Below are positions 33,861 to 43,180 of a stretch of 64,000 nt of DNA, piece after piece (position 1 is the first letter of the stretch; every line of letters starts with the position of its first letter). The DNA is from Candidatus Jordarchaeales archaeon. Lineage in GTDB: Archaea; Asgardarchaeota; Jordiarchaeia; Jordiarchaeales; Freyrarchaeaceae. Both the position numbers and the translations under genes were made by a program. The notes beneath the pieces are model-generated. The model worked only from the letters and a program-made list of their open reading frames with translations. It made no database searches and was not told the DNA's origin. The DNA lies in assembly GCA_038889235.1 (NCBI GenBank), contig JAWAHN010000001.1, positions 964,499 through 1,028,498 of the forward strand. Reading direction: 5' to 3'.

Positions 33861-34508
33861 TTGCATGTAGAGCGTGTTCGCATCCCCTCTGGAACTATTA
33901 CATTAGAAGGTGAAATAGGAAAACCAGAAAAATTTAACGGAAAAATTGCGGCTGTTATATGCCACCCCCACCCGTTGTTTGGGGGGACTATGCATAACAA
34001 CGTAGTAAGCGCCTTATTCTACACTTTACCCGAAAATGGAATAGTAGCCTTGCGTTTTAACTTCAGGGGAGTAGACGGGTCCCAAGGAGAATACGAAAAC
34101 GGAATAGGTGAAAAAGAAGATGTTAATTCAGCAATAAACTACCTCATTAAAGAACTATCTCCACGATTGAAGGAAGTAGCCGTAATAGGATACTCATTTG
34201 GAGCATGGGTTGGTTTATCGGCTGCCGTTGAAAATAAACTAGCAAAAATCATGATTGCAATAGCTCCACCTGTAAAACTGTTCAATTTTGATTACATTAA
34301 AAACGTAAAAAAACCCAAGTTTTTCATACTAGGCGATCTGGACGACTTTGCCCCACTAGAAGACTTCCTGACGTTTTACGAAAAAGTATCTCCTCCTAAA
34401 AATTACGCAATATTGCAAGGAGCGGATCACTTTTTCTACGGTTACGAGTTAGAACTAGCAACTATTGTAACTAACTTATTGAAAACGGGCGTTAATAAAA
34501 AGAAATAA
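33861..34508 (+). CDS. Alpha/beta hydrolase (COG2945-like)
   Basis: 215 residues. The entry motif HPHPLFGGTMHNNVV (oxyanion region) and the nucleophile elbow GYSFGAWVG near residue 112 fit the small cytosolic serine hydrolases of COG2945. The acid is probably in GDLDDFAP near residue 158 and the catalytic His in GADHFFYG. TTG start after AAGGAGAG. Esterase or dienelactone-hydrolase-like activity is likely; the substrate is unknown. Confidence 0.82.
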   Translation: MHVERVRIPSGTITLEGEIGKPEKFNGKIAAVICHPHPLFGGTMHNNVVSALFYTLPENGIVALRFNFRGVDGSQGEYENGIGEKEDVNSAINYLIKELSPRLKEVAVIGYSFGAWVGLSAAVENKLAKIMIAIAPPVKLFNFDYIKNVKKPKFFILGDLDDFAPLEDFLTFYEKVSPPKNYAILQGADHFFYGYELELATIVTNLLKTGVNKKK

Positions 34509-34538
34509 AAAGAATTAGAGACAAATCACACCTTTCCC

Positions 34539-34961
34539 CTACTTTTTAGCCTTCTTTCCCTCTTCCTTTTGCTCCCCTGTCTCTTTCTTCTCTTCTTCAG
34601 CTTCAAGCTCTTCTAGAGGAACCGGCGGCGGCGTCGTCAACATAGTCCAACCTATCCATGCAGCTATACCGAGTATCGCTGTTATTGCCAGCCAAATGGG
34701 AACACCCACAGCCAGAAACTTTGGCGGAGTGGGAATCCACTGAAGTATCGCTGGTGCAGTGAGCGAGTAGATTAAGCTTTCAATGGCGTGCGAACCTAGG
34801 TAAATTACTAAGATGTTGTTCGACAAAAGTAGTGGAATCACGCTAGACTCTACCTGTGACCCAATCCAACAAGCATAGTATAATGCCCAGTATGTGTACC
34901 AGACTATCAGTATCACTGAAACTATTAGAATTATCCCTCCATAAACCTTGTCCTTTGACAT
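34539..34961 (-). CDS. Small membrane protein with charged tail, unknown
   Basis: 140 residues with three hydrophobic helices (about residues 8-30, 50-70, 85-107) and a strongly charged C-terminal tail rich in Glu and Lys. It begins MSKDKVYGGIILIVSVILI. There is no recognisable motif. The tail suggests a cytoplasmic interaction region. It lies alone between the hydrolase and the DUF429 gene. Confidence 0.5.
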   Translation of the reverse strand: MSKDKVYGGIILIVSVILIVWYTYWALYYACWIGSQVESSVIPLLLSNNILVIYLGSHAIESLIYSLTAPAILQWIPTPPKFLAVGVPIWLAITAILGIAAWIGWTMLTTPPPVPLEELEAEEEKKETGEQKEEGKKAKK

Positions 34962-35046
34962 TTACATCTCTCCTCTTGCTTTTGTCTCTAACTTGTACAT
35001 CTCTTTTATTAGTTTTTTGGGTTTAAAGCTCCAGCCCCTCCTTGCT

Positions 35047-35604
35047 TCAAAATAAAAATCTATCATCCCCCACTTTAGGAAGCGGGGGAAGTTCACCCTC
35101 CTTAGGAATTATTATTTTTTCACCTTTCGCACCCACCGCTCTTGCTTTACCCTCAAGCGCCATCGCAGCCGTCAGGGCGCACACTACAGCATCCGTCTCG
35201 TGCTTGTTTCGGGGTTTGTTCAAGAAAATAACAAATTTTTCTAGATCTTCCTCCTTCACCTTCAAAATCTTGTAAAACGCGCCGGGGAAAACTTCTATAA
35301 CATTTCCTAATCTAGCTTTTAATCGCATAGCTCTAAAAACAAGCTCTGAGATAAAATTAGGTGGAAAAACACGTATACCCATACGTATTAACTCTTTATC
35401 AGCTTCCCTATAACCTTGCCGAAAGGTTAACGGTGCATCTATCGCTATTAGCTGAGGACAGACACGTAAACAAGCACTTATTATTTCAAGGTCTGTGTAT
35501 ACACTAAAAACTCTAACAAACCCGTCACTCCATACGGCAAAACCACTAGGATTCAAAGGTTTAGCAGCAAGATCTATCCCCACGGTCACTACCAAAGTCT
35601 TCAC
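35047..35604 (-). CDS. DUF429 family predicted nuclease
   Basis: 185 residues. RNase H-like pattern: VGIDLAAKP near the N-terminus (first acidic residue), LIAIDAPLTF in the middle, and the closing KHETDAVVCALTAAMA, all typical of DUF429. Nuclease activity is predicted for the family but not assigned. GTG start at 35604, 30 bases after the end of eS30, so it may be co-transcribed with a ribosomal protein. Confidence 0.75.
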   Translation of the reverse strand: MKTLVVTVGIDLAAKPLNPSGFAVWSDGFVRVFSVYTDLEIISACLRVCPQLIAIDAPLTFRQGYREADKELIRMGIRVFPPNFISELVFRAMRLKARLGNVIEVFPGAFYKILKVKEEDLEKFVIFLNKPRNKHETDAVVCALTAAMALEGKARAVGAKGEKIIIPKEGELPPLPKVGDDRFLF

Positions 35605-35634
35605 CTATAAGAAAAGAAACGAGTTGCAATCAGT

Positions 35635-35802
35635 TTAAAGCCGTCCCTGCTGACCAACAGGTTTACCTAAAATAACCCTCCGCACATAGTTCTTTCTATT
35701 CCTAACTCTCGGAATAACGGGCGGCCTTTCTTTCCTAGGAACCTTCGGCGTCTGGTTTCTAACCTTTCCCGCTTTAGTTAAGCTTCCATGTGACCCAGGC
35801 AC
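35635..35802 (-). CDS. rps30e: Ribosomal protein eS30
   Basis: A short gene of 55 codons with a GTG start at 35800-35802; GGGGTGGAAG precedes it. The product starts [19 protein letters not shown] and continues through [14 protein letters not shown] to GRL, matching the basic small-subunit protein eS30. About one third of residues are Lys or Arg. A TATA-like box lies about 50 bases upstream, and DUF429 follows on the same strand. Confidence 0.93.
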   Translation of the reverse strand: MPGSHGSLTKAGKVRNQTPKVPRKERPPVIPRVRNRKNYVRRVILGKPVGQQGRL

Positions 35803-35850
35803 CTATCTTCCACCCCTTTCCCGTTTTTCATCCTAATTTTCCCAGGAAAC

Positions 35851-35863
35851 TAATTAAATATTT
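35851..35863 (-). promoter_or_regulatory. TATA-like box upstream of eS30
   Basis: Minus-strand AAATATTTAATTA, about 50 bases before the eS30 GTG, is the clearest A/T box in the 139-base gap between eS30 and the FAD reductase. Confidence 0.45.
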
Positions 35864-35941
35864 TTCTACAATCTTGTTGCATTTTTCTTTCGAGAAATAT
35901 CGATAAATGCAGATGAAAGAATAAATAAAAACAAATGAGTG

Positions 35942-37345
35942 CTATTTCTTCTTTATTTTCCTCGCTATAACTTCAGCAACTAATGTTATTTCACTCCATG
36001 TTGGGCAGCTTATCGGCGCATAGCACGTCTCAAGCCACTCTAACTGTTCTACATTCATGTTTGCTTGCATAGCTGCAGCTATTATGTTTATCTTCTGGTG
36101 TATGTCTTCGTATCCGACAATTTGTGCTCCAAGTATTCTGCCTTTTTCATCCGCCATCATTTTTATCTTTAACGGCTTCCCGCCGGGCATGTATTCTGGC
36201 TTGCTCGAATACGTCATTTTGCCTACTATTGGTTTTAGTCCTGCTTTTTCCAAAGTCTCTGTAAGAGGCCCTACAGCCGCCACTTCTACCCCAAAAACTT
36301 TCGTTATCCTTGTAAGCAAGATTCCTTTAGGCATCTCGGCATCTCCGCCAGCAGCGTTTATTCCGGCGACTTTGCCTTGCCTAACTGCTATGGTGCCCAT
36401 TCCTACTGCTATCGGTTGACCAGTTACAAAGTCGACATACTCTGTACAGTCTCCGGCGGCATATATTCCTTCGACGTTAGTTCGTGCACGTGAGTCGACT
36501 TTTATGTATTTCGTGCTTCCCAGCGCCACTCCAGCTTTAACTGCTAACTCCGTGTTAGGTCTTACTCCTGCAGACACTACGACGAAGTCTGTGGGTATTA
36601 CTTCCTCCTCTCCGGTCGTCCTATCCTTTAAAACGGCTTTTTCGGCTTTATCTTCTCCTATTAGTTCTGTTACGGCAGTATTTGTGTATATCTTTACCCC
36701 GTGCTCTTTAAGAGCGTTCTCCACCATGTCTGACATATCGGCGTCTACCATTAATGGGAGGACACTAGGAAGGAATTCCACGAGAGTTACGTCCACTCCG
36801 AGCTCAACTAAGGCCTCTGTTGTTTCTACACCTATAAGTCCTGCACCTATAACAACACACTTTTTCCCTTTTTTTGCCGCCTCATGGATGGCCATGGCGT
36901 CATCTATAGTTCTCAGAGAGTAAACGTTCTTTTTTCCTTCTATCCCCTTTATAGGCGGAAAAGCAGGCCTCGACCCGGTAGCTATCACCAGAGCATCATA
37001 CTCTAATTTTTTCTCTTCCTTGCTTCGTAAGTCTTTGACTGTTACTGTTCTATTGGAAACGTCTATGTCTGTGGCTTCTGTCTCTAAAAGCAGGTTCATC
37101 TTCCCAAAACTTGAATACCATCCTGCGTCATGAGTTATTAAGTTCGTGAACTCTGGAATATATTTCGAAATGGTGTATGGAAGACCGCACCGGGAGTATT
37201 CTGGGTATTTTTCTTTGGTTACTAATGTTATTTCCGCCTTCCTGTCAGTTTTTCTCGCCCATATGCCTGCCGTAGTTCCAGCTGCTCCCGCTCCAATAAT
37301 AACTATTTTCGTCAATCTTCGTTTCCTCCCAATTTTTAAATTCAA
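35942..37345 (-). CDS. CoA-disulfide reductase / NADH oxidase-type flavoprotein
   Basis: 467 residues, pyridine-nucleotide disulfide oxidoreductase. FAD site IIGAGAAGTTAGIWA, single redox Cys in SRCGLPYTI (the CoADR/Nox pattern, not a CxxxxC disulfide), NAD site VVIGAGLIGVETTEAL near residue 165, and second FAD motif GIYAAGDCTEY. The C-terminal dimerisation domain is present. In thermophilic archaea such enzymes reduce CoA disulfide, polysulfide or oxygen; which applies is open. No neighbouring sulfur gene is seen. Confidence 0.83.
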   Translation of the reverse strand: MNLKIGRKRRLTKIVIIGAGAAGTTAGIWARKTDRKAEITLVTKEKYPEYSRCGLPYTISKYIPEFTNLITHDAGWYSSFGKMNLLLETEATDIDVSNRTVTVKDLRSKEEKKLEYDALVIATGSRPAFPPIKGIEGKKNVYSLRTIDDAMAIHEAAKKGKKCVVIGAGLIGVETTEALVELGVDVTLVEFLPSVLPLMVDADMSDMVENALKEHGVKIYTNTAVTELIGEDKAEKAVLKDRTTGEEEVIPTDFVVVSAGVRPNTELAVKAGVALGSTKYIKVDSRARTNVEGIYAAGDCTEYVDFVTGQPIAVGMGTIAVRQGKVAGINAAGGDAEMPKGILLTRITKVFGVEVAAVGPLTETLEKAGLKPIVGKMTYSSKPEYMPGGKPLKIKMMADEKGRILGAQIVGYEDIHQKINIIAAAMQANMNVEQLEWLETCYAPISCPTWSEITLVAEVIARKIKKK

Positions 37346-37543
37346 GGTTTCATCGATAGCATTTAACTAAAAAATGTTATGTTTCTCTTTTCCACTCAAG
37401 TAGATGGCGAAAAATAGCTAACTTAAATTATCAACTATAACTTGCCGAACTTTGTGCAAGTCTTCATACATCAAGGGAAAAATATAATATTGCTGGCTAG
37501 TTTTTCATTCATGTTTCCCTTGAGTGGTTGTCTCCCTATCAGT

Positions 37544-38749
37544 TTACTTTAGACCTTTAGCTGAAACTATCTTGATTATGTCTCTGTCTTTTAATTCATA
37601 ATCCTCTGGAAGGCGCTGTTTGGTTCGTGCATCTATGGCATAAATGAAGGTTTCTCCTAGTTCTGTGTGGATTTTGTAAGCTAACTCTTTCACAGTAGTC
37701 CCTTTTGGAACGAGCAACGCGTCTGGAAGAACGTTCCCTTTATGGTCTGTAAGCTTGTTTACGTCCTCTATAGGGTAAACTGTTATCATCCTGAGTGTTT
37801 CGAAAACTGCTTTGTTTAGTGTTTCTTGGACTCCAGTTGAACCGTAAACGCGGAGTATCTCTTCCCTTATCTTTTCTAATAATTCTTTCTGTTTTTCAGT
37901 TATTCTTTCAGAAAGTAGTCTAAAATCACTGTCTCCAGGAAGATACTCTATTATTTTCTCTTTTACGAGGCGTTTTAAAAAGTACTCTGCAAGTGCACTA
38001 GCAGGAACAAAATCTATATTCTGCTTTCTAAGTCTCTCTACGTTCTTCCTGGCGGTTTTTTTGTCTATCTTGTTTAGGCAGATAACAATAGGTTTTGCCA
38101 TAACCCTTAATTGGTGAGCGAAAAGGTACAACTCCTCATCACTCCATCTACTCGGCTTCGCCGTGTCAAAACCGCTAACTTTAATCGCTGCTTTTATGTG
38201 TGATCGTTTTATAGAAAGACCAGCAAGTTTCTCGGTGAGTACCTCTTCTAGTGGTTTAGCCCCTGACTCAACCTGTTTAACTATTTTTTGCCAGTCCCTC
38301 GCAATCACTTGTTTAGTCCACATGTCTATTTCTCTCTCAAGGAACTCTATGTCTTTAACAGGATCCCATGCTCCCTCCTCCAAAATTCTACCTTCAGCAT
38401 CGGTACTGCCTGACGCGTCAACCACATGAATTAACACATCAGCCCTTCTAAGTTCGTCGAGGAATTGGTTTCCAAGTCCTCTGCCTTTCCATGCATCTGG
38501 AACTAATCCAGCTACATCCAGCAGCTTTACTGGAATGAAGCGATTGCCTTTTATACAAATGGAGTTCCGAGGGTTATCCTTCACCCCTAACTCTTCGCAA
38601 ACGCACTTAACTCTAACATGCCCCGTTCCAGGCTGAGGCTCTATAGTTGTAAAAGGATAATCCGCAACCTTATACTCCGTGCCACTTGCCGCATTAAGAA
38701 ACGTAGTTTTTCCAGAGTTAGGCTTTCCCACTATACCTATTAGCATCAC
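37544..38749 (-). CDS. Obg/YchF-type GTPase with TGS domain
   Basis: 401 residues. G1 GKPNSGKTTFLNAA, switch region YPFTTIEPQPG, G3 LLDVAGLVPDAWKGRGLGN and G4 LNKID are visible. The C-terminal 70 residues form a TGS domain (ITVYPIEDVNKLTDHKGNVL...). The layout is that of the archaeal YchF/OLA1-like ribosome-associated GTPases. It stands alone, with 170-190 base gaps on the downstream side. Confidence 0.87.
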   Translation of the reverse strand: MMLIGIVGKPNSGKTTFLNAASGTEYKVADYPFTTIEPQPGTGHVRVKCVCEELGVKDNPRNSICIKGNRFIPVKLLDVAGLVPDAWKGRGLGNQFLDELRRADVLIHVVDASGSTDAEGRILEEGAWDPVKDIEFLEREIDMWTKQVIARDWQKIVKQVESGAKPLEEVLTEKLAGLSIKRSHIKAAIKVSGFDTAKPSRWSDEELYLFAHQLRVMAKPIVICLNKIDKKTARKNVERLRKQNIDFVPASALAEYFLKRLVKEKIIEYLPGDSDFRLLSERITEKQKELLEKIREEILRVYGSTGVQETLNKAVFETLRMITVYPIEDVNKLTDHKGNVLPDALLVPKGTTVKELAYKIHTELGETFIYAIDARTKQRLPEDYELKDRDIIKIVSAKGLK

Positions 38750-38852
38750 TTAACCTCCCCTTTCTCCCTAAAAATTCTCACCGAAGGGCCCAAGGTCACC
38801 AGGTTTCTTGGCTGAAAACTCCTTTCTCAAGCCAAGATACAGCACTTTCAAT

Positions 38853-39170
38853 CTAGAAATTGTTTCTATACTCTTTTTCGAAGAACCCCCACGAGATTTT
38901 ACTTCCAAAAGACCGCAACCCTTTTTCCTTCAACTGCTTAAGTATCTGCGCAGCATATTCTTCGGTGATTTCCCCCCTTTTCCTCAGGTACTCTATGATC
39001 TCTAGTGCCTGCTCTTCATTGTCGCATCTTCGTAGCAGCCTAACGACGTCTATATCCTTTATTTCACAAGTCCTTATACCCCTTATCGGAATCCTTATCC
39101 CTTCTGCTTCTTCGAGTTCTTTTGCAAGATGGGGGAACTCCTCCCTAAACCTCTTTCTGTCGTACTCCAT
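38853..39170 (-). CDS. DUF2095-like archaeal protein
   Basis: 105 residues. The N-terminal RFREEFPHLAKELEEA fits the small archaeal family DUF2095, whose function is unknown. The protein is helical and highly charged, with no Cys pair or catalytic motif. It follows 82 bases after the radical SAM gene's neighbour region and precedes the TGS GTPase on the same strand. Family assignment is from memory of the N-terminal pattern only. Confidence 0.6.
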   Translation of the reverse strand: MEYDRKRFREEFPHLAKELEEAEGIRIPIRGIRTCEIKDIDVVRLLRRCDNEEQALEIIEYLRKRGEITEEYAAQILKQLKEKGLRSFGSKISWGFFEKEYRNNF

Positions 39171-39296
39171 TAGTCGACGCCTCTATCATTTCTTACTAAT
39201 ATTCTGGTTTTTCGAACTTAAAATAATTAGGTTTTAGAATACAATTTTTTCAAATATTAGCACAAAACTTAATATTATAATTCAATAATTTATTTT

Positions 39297-40907
39297 TCAG
39301 CAATTACAAACCATGCACTCTTTACAGTGACTGTAAGGTGGTGTCCACACCTCTTCTTTAGCTCTTTCCCACTCTTTCACTAAAAAACTCTTGTTAACTC
39401 CTACATCAATTATCTCCCACGGATACTCTTTATCAGGATCTTTTAACTCATGTACGTAATCAATTCTAACTCTACTTTCCTTAAGTGCACGTCTCCAGGC
39501 CCCAAGCCCTCCACCGTAAATCGCTGCCAATTCTATCACCTGCCCGACCTCTTTTCCCCCTAACGATAAGATCGCTTCAATCAAAGCCCTCCTTGGGTCC
39601 TCTCCCTCGATAACTACGCCTCCAATCTTTGCTTGCTTTCTTACTTTCTCTTTCTTGTTTCTGAGCGTTGGAAGCGTATTCATCGGAGCCCAGGAGAAGG
39701 GCGTGTGCGGTTTTGGGACAAATGGATTTAAGTCTATTTTTAACTTTCCTCTCATACCTTTTCTAACCATTTTACCAGTAATTTTTGCGATAGCTTCTAC
39801 GTCTTCATCGCTTTCGTAAGGAAGCCCAATCATAAAATACGCTTTCAAATTGAAGCCACGTTCTAGTATCCTTTCAGCAGTGGAGATTACTTCATCGTCT
39901 GAAAACGGCTTATTTATCCTTCTTCTCATGCTTTCAGTTCCTGCTTCGGGAGCTATTGTAATCGTACGTTGCCCTCCCTTCATCAAGGCTTCTAGTAGTT
40001 CGTCTGTTATCGTGTCTATGCTCAAAGAAGGTAATGATATTTCAAAGCCAGCGTTTACTGCTTCCCAGCAAAGATCAACTATATCTAACCCTGCCATTGA
40101 AGACGCTATAAAAGTGATTTTTTGCACGCCGCTTTGCTTCACCCCTTCATCCATAAGCTTCCTAAGAACTTCCTTACTTCTAGTACGCCTAGGCCTCCCT
40201 ATGAAACCTATTAAACAAAATCTGCACCCTCTTTCACACCCTCTAGCAACTTCTAAGAGGAAGGTTCTCCCGAAAACGGGGGCGAGCCTCTCCCCTCCAG
40301 CCGGAACCACCTGCCTAATTGGATAGAAGACGTTTTCAATAGATTTACACCACACTCTTCTAACTTTCTCCCCATCATTAAAAGCTGGTGTATAGATCCC
40401 CTCTATGTTTGACAGTGCTTCTATGCATGCTTCCCTATCTCTCTCTTCAATGCATATGTCCGCCAACTTGTCTGCCAGAATTTCTCCGTCACCAACCACA
40501 AAAACGTCGACGAAATCCGACAGCGGCATTGGATTTTCAGTAGCGCAAACCCCTCCGGCAACGATTAATGGATCATCCTCACTTCTTTCACTTCTCCTAA
40601 CAGGTATTTTTGAATCGATGAGCATTCTTACCATATTCACGTAGTCCTCTTCGTATTGAAGAGAAAAACCAATTACGTCGAACTCACTTAACCTTAAACC
40701 TGACTCGACGCTCCTAGGCTCTCCCTCAAAAGTATAAAAGAACCTCTCGCATGCAACATCGTCTCTGGAGTTTAGAAGAGCGTAGATTAAGCGGAAACCC
40801 AAAGAGGACATGCCAACAGCATAGGTGCTAGGGTAGCATAATGCAAATTTTAAATCTACTTTGCGGTGGTCTTTTCTAACTAAATTGTATTCTTTCATTT
40901 TGACCAA
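39297..40907 (-). CDS. Radical SAM protein with B12-binding-like N-terminus (COG1032)
   Basis: 536 residues. The first 180 residues have a cobalamin-binding-like fold outline (FALCYPSTYAVGMSSLGFRL, FDVIGFSLQYEEDYVNM). The radical SAM loop CERGCRFCLIGFIGRPRR is near residue 228, followed by TIM-barrel features (EAGTESMRRRINKP). The C-terminus ends with a Cys-rich tail (CKECMVCNC). It resembles the unassigned TIGR03960-type group. A methylation or methylthiolation role is only a guess. Confidence 0.78.
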   Translation of the reverse strand: MVKMKEYNLVRKDHRKVDLKFALCYPSTYAVGMSSLGFRLIYALLNSRDDVACERFFYTFEGEPRSVESGLRLSEFDVIGFSLQYEEDYVNMVRMLIDSKIPVRRSERSEDDPLIVAGGVCATENPMPLSDFVDVFVVGDGEILADKLADICIEERDREACIEALSNIEGIYTPAFNDGEKVRRVWCKSIENVFYPIRQVVPAGGERLAPVFGRTFLLEVARGCERGCRFCLIGFIGRPRRTRSKEVLRKLMDEGVKQSGVQKITFIASSMAGLDIVDLCWEAVNAGFEISLPSLSIDTITDELLEALMKGGQRTITIAPEAGTESMRRRINKPFSDDEVISTAERILERGFNLKAYFMIGLPYESDEDVEAIAKITGKMVRKGMRGKLKIDLNPFVPKPHTPFSWAPMNTLPTLRNKKEKVRKQAKIGGVVIEGEDPRRALIEAILSLGGKEVGQVIELAAIYGGGLGAWRRALKESRVRIDYVHELKDPDKEYPWEIIDVGVNKSFLVKEWERAKEEVWTPPYSHCKECMVCNC

Positions 40908-41057
40908 AAACCACCCTTACACTGGCAAAACTTTAGCAAAGTACTGAGAAATATTCCACAGTTAAGATTACATCGCATCAGTAAGTTTAAGAACTTTCCT
41001 TTCAACACATTCTTTTACAAAACAAACGTAAAAAAGTAGTAAAGAAAAAGAGTTTTT

Positions 41058-42203
41058 CTAGAAGCATCTGTGAATTACTCCTACGCCTCCCTCTTGATAC
41101 TCTTTCTTTGTAACCCACATCTTCTGGAACGTCCTTAACGAAGCTAATATTGATCCTCCGATCCAGACACTATATTGTCTCTCGGGCGGCGCAATTATCT
41201 TTATTTCAACATTTTCTGGAACTAGCTCTGATATCTCTTTGTGCAATCTTTCCTTTAAACCTGGAAACATTGTTGAGCCGCCTGAAAGGACTATGTTAGC
41301 GTATAACTCTCTTCTCAAGTCGATGTCGCACTTCTTAATAGTCTCGACTATTGCTTCATCTAGCGGCGGTGCATCTAATCCGATAACTCCCGGGTTGAAG
41401 AAGACTTCTGGTGCTAGGAATCTCTCGGCACCAATAGTAATAGTTTCGCCATCAGGTAGTACGTATGTTTTTTCTATGCCTGAAACTTTCTCTGCAAGTT
41501 TGAGCTCCTTTTCAGGGTCCAATGCCACATAGCAGAGCTTTTCCTTAATGTCCCTGACTATTTCTCTTTCAGCTGTTGAAACGAAGCTGTAACCGCGTTG
41601 TCTTAGGAGCCTTCGCAAGTACTCAGTTATATCCCTCCCTGCAAGATCTATCCTGGTAATGGCGTGTGTTAACGCGAAACCTTCATAGATTGGAACTATG
41701 TGTGTTACTCCATCTCCCGAGTCTACCACTAGACCCGTTGTCCTTCCAGACGCATAGAGCGAGAGAACAGCTTGCATTGCAACATATATAGCCGGTGTAT
41801 TAAATGTTTCAAACATTATTTCAGCCATTTTTTCCCTGTTTTCACGCGGGTTCAGCGGCGGCTCCGTTAGTAATACAGGGTGCTCTGAAGGGTCGACTCT
41901 CAAGTCGTTGAAGAACGTGTAGTGCCAGATTTTTTCCATAGCATCCCAATCTGTAACTACACCATGCTCTATTGGGTAAACTAACCTGAGTACTCCTCGC
42001 AGGTTAAGTGCCTCCTCTCCAATGTAATATTCTCTCGTGTAGTGTTCTACGTCCGTCATTATTGACGCATACTTCGGATATCCTATACAAGTTGGCCATA
42101 CGGAACGAGGCTGATCCTCCCCTGCAAACCCATTCTTAGTTAACCCTGTTCCATTGTCTATTACTATAGGTTTCGCAGCAATCATTTCTTCTTCGCGTGC
42201 CAT
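41058..42203 (-). CDS. Eukaryote-type actin (Asgard lokiactin)
   Basis: 381 residues from ATG 42203 (TTAGGAGAT upstream); the frame is open 13 codons further. It matches eukaryotic actin, not crenactin: phosphate loops [15 protein letters not shown] and [17 protein letters not shown], the stretch [22 protein letters not shown]-like [11 protein letters not shown], the adenine-site [12 protein letters not shown] and the C-terminal [11 protein letters not shown]...VIHRCF. Expected to form ATP-dependent filaments. It is alone on its strand, divergent from a pilin-like gene. Confidence 0.95.
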   Translation of the reverse strand: MAREEEMIAAKPIVIDNGTGLTKNGFAGEDQPRSVWPTCIGYPKYASIMTDVEHYTREYYIGEEALNLRGVLRLVYPIEHGVVTDWDAMEKIWHYTFFNDLRVDPSEHPVLLTEPPLNPRENREKMAEIMFETFNTPAIYVAMQAVLSLYASGRTTGLVVDSGDGVTHIVPIYEGFALTHAITRIDLAGRDITEYLRRLLRQRGYSFVSTAEREIVRDIKEKLCYVALDPEKELKLAEKVSGIEKTYVLPDGETITIGAERFLAPEVFFNPGVIGLDAPPLDEAIVETIKKCDIDLRRELYANIVLSGGSTMFPGLKERLHKEISELVPENVEIKIIAPPERQYSVWIGGSILASLRTFQKMWVTKKEYQEGGVGVIHRCF

Positions 42204-42392
42204 TTTCTCATATCTCCTAACATTTTTTAAAGGTCTCTTCATTCTTCCCCATTTTTCGAAAGAAATTATTGCCTTATGTTCTATTTTAATTTTTTGAATG
42301 TCATTTTTGTCAACAATATAGTTGATAACTACACAATTTTTTCTCTTTTAATGGCGATCTTCTCAAATACGAGATGTTTAGCATGCGTGGTG

Positions 42393-42403
42393 CTTATATA
42401 CGC
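42393..42403 (+). promoter_or_regulatory. TATA-like box upstream of pilin-like gene
   Basis: CTTATATACGC lies 47 bases before the TTG of the pilin-like gene. The gap between actin and this gene (42204-42449) also has an A/T-rich minus-strand stretch near 42280-42300 that could serve actin. Confidence 0.45.
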
Positions 42404-42449
42404 TTCTGGAGCTTCAGCAGTAAAGGATGTACGAGGAGGTTTTTAAAAT

Positions 42450-42629
42450 TTGGAGTTAGTTAGAGACGAAAAAGGATCTCCCATGGTGGAAGAGGCCATC
42501 CTCATCGGTCTGTCAGTTTTGGGGTTAGCTATAATGCTAAATATAATGTTCGGCGTCTTTAATTGGTCAGGAAATTTACTAACGAACTTAATCAATTATC
42601 TAAACCACCTATTTGGCAGCATCTTCTAA
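42450..42629 (+). CDS. Small type IV pilin-like (class III signal) membrane peptide
   Basis: 59 residues, TTG start with ACGAGGAGGT nine bases upstream. The N-terminus reads DEKG/SPMVEEAILIGLSV: a Gly before a presumed prepilin-peptidase cut, Glu at position +5, then a long hydrophobic helix, as in archaeal pilins and archaellins. A second half (NWSGNLLTNLINYLNHLFGS) is amphipathic. It is far shorter than usual archaellins. It may be a minor pilin or membrane peptide. Confidence 0.6.
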   Translation: MELVRDEKGSPMVEEAILIGLSVLGLAIMLNIMFGVFNWSGNLLTNLINYLNHLFGSIF

Positions 42630-42755
42630 TTCCATAAACTTAACTTTTCAGGAAAAGGCAAAGCAAAAATAAAATATTGTCTTTTTCCTTTATTCCATTC
42701 TTAGTTTTAGTTTTGCGCATAGGTCATACATCAAAGTAGTTAAGAAGGTGGGCAT

Positions 42756-43166
42756 TTGGTTGACTCGCTCTGGAAAGGCCGATTTAACAGGTGCTGGCTT
42801 GTGGGTATGTTCGTCCAACAAACTTTACTTTCTATCGAGGGAGTAAAGATCCCGTCTGTCGAGGAAATACTGCATTCCAATCCCGAGATGACGGTGGCAG
42901 ACGCGATAAACATGCGAAGAGAGTTGTATGGTGTTAAAGTTGACTGGGAGAAGCGCAGACTTATTGTGCACTTCAAGGGAAAATATTATGATGTCACCGA
43001 TCTTCTCATAGACATAGTAAACGAAAACAGTTACGGAGAAAGAGTTGACGAATTAGGGATGGATACCTGCGGCTTCGATTTTTGTAGTGCCGTGAAAGAA
43101 GCACAAAAGAAGATAATTCTTAAGATAGTAACCGGCGAAATGACGCCCACTTATGAAGTAATTTGA
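42756..43166 (+). CDS. Conserved-looking small protein, unknown
   Basis: 136 residues, TTG start after AAGGTGGGC. The middle has alternating hydrophobic strands (VDWEKRRLIVHFKGKYYDV) and a helix rich in Asp. Two Cys lie close together (MDTCGFDFCSA). No family is recognised. It is separated by 126 bases from the pilin-like gene and converges with the TIM-barrel gene, so its context gives no clear hint. Confidence 0.55.
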   Translation: MVDSLWKGRFNRCWLVGMFVQQTLLSIEGVKIPSVEEILHSNPEMTVADAINMRRELYGVKVDWEKRRLIVHFKGKYYDVTDLLIDIVNENSYGERVDELGMDTCGFDFCSAVKEAQKKIILKIVTGEMTPTYEVI

Positions 43167-43180
43167 GTACAAGCGAGTAG

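Noticed and set aside
35642-35940. Region 35605-35941 taken as empty
   Set aside because: A 55-codon eS30 gene with GTG start fills most of it; only the upstream 139 bases are non-coding.
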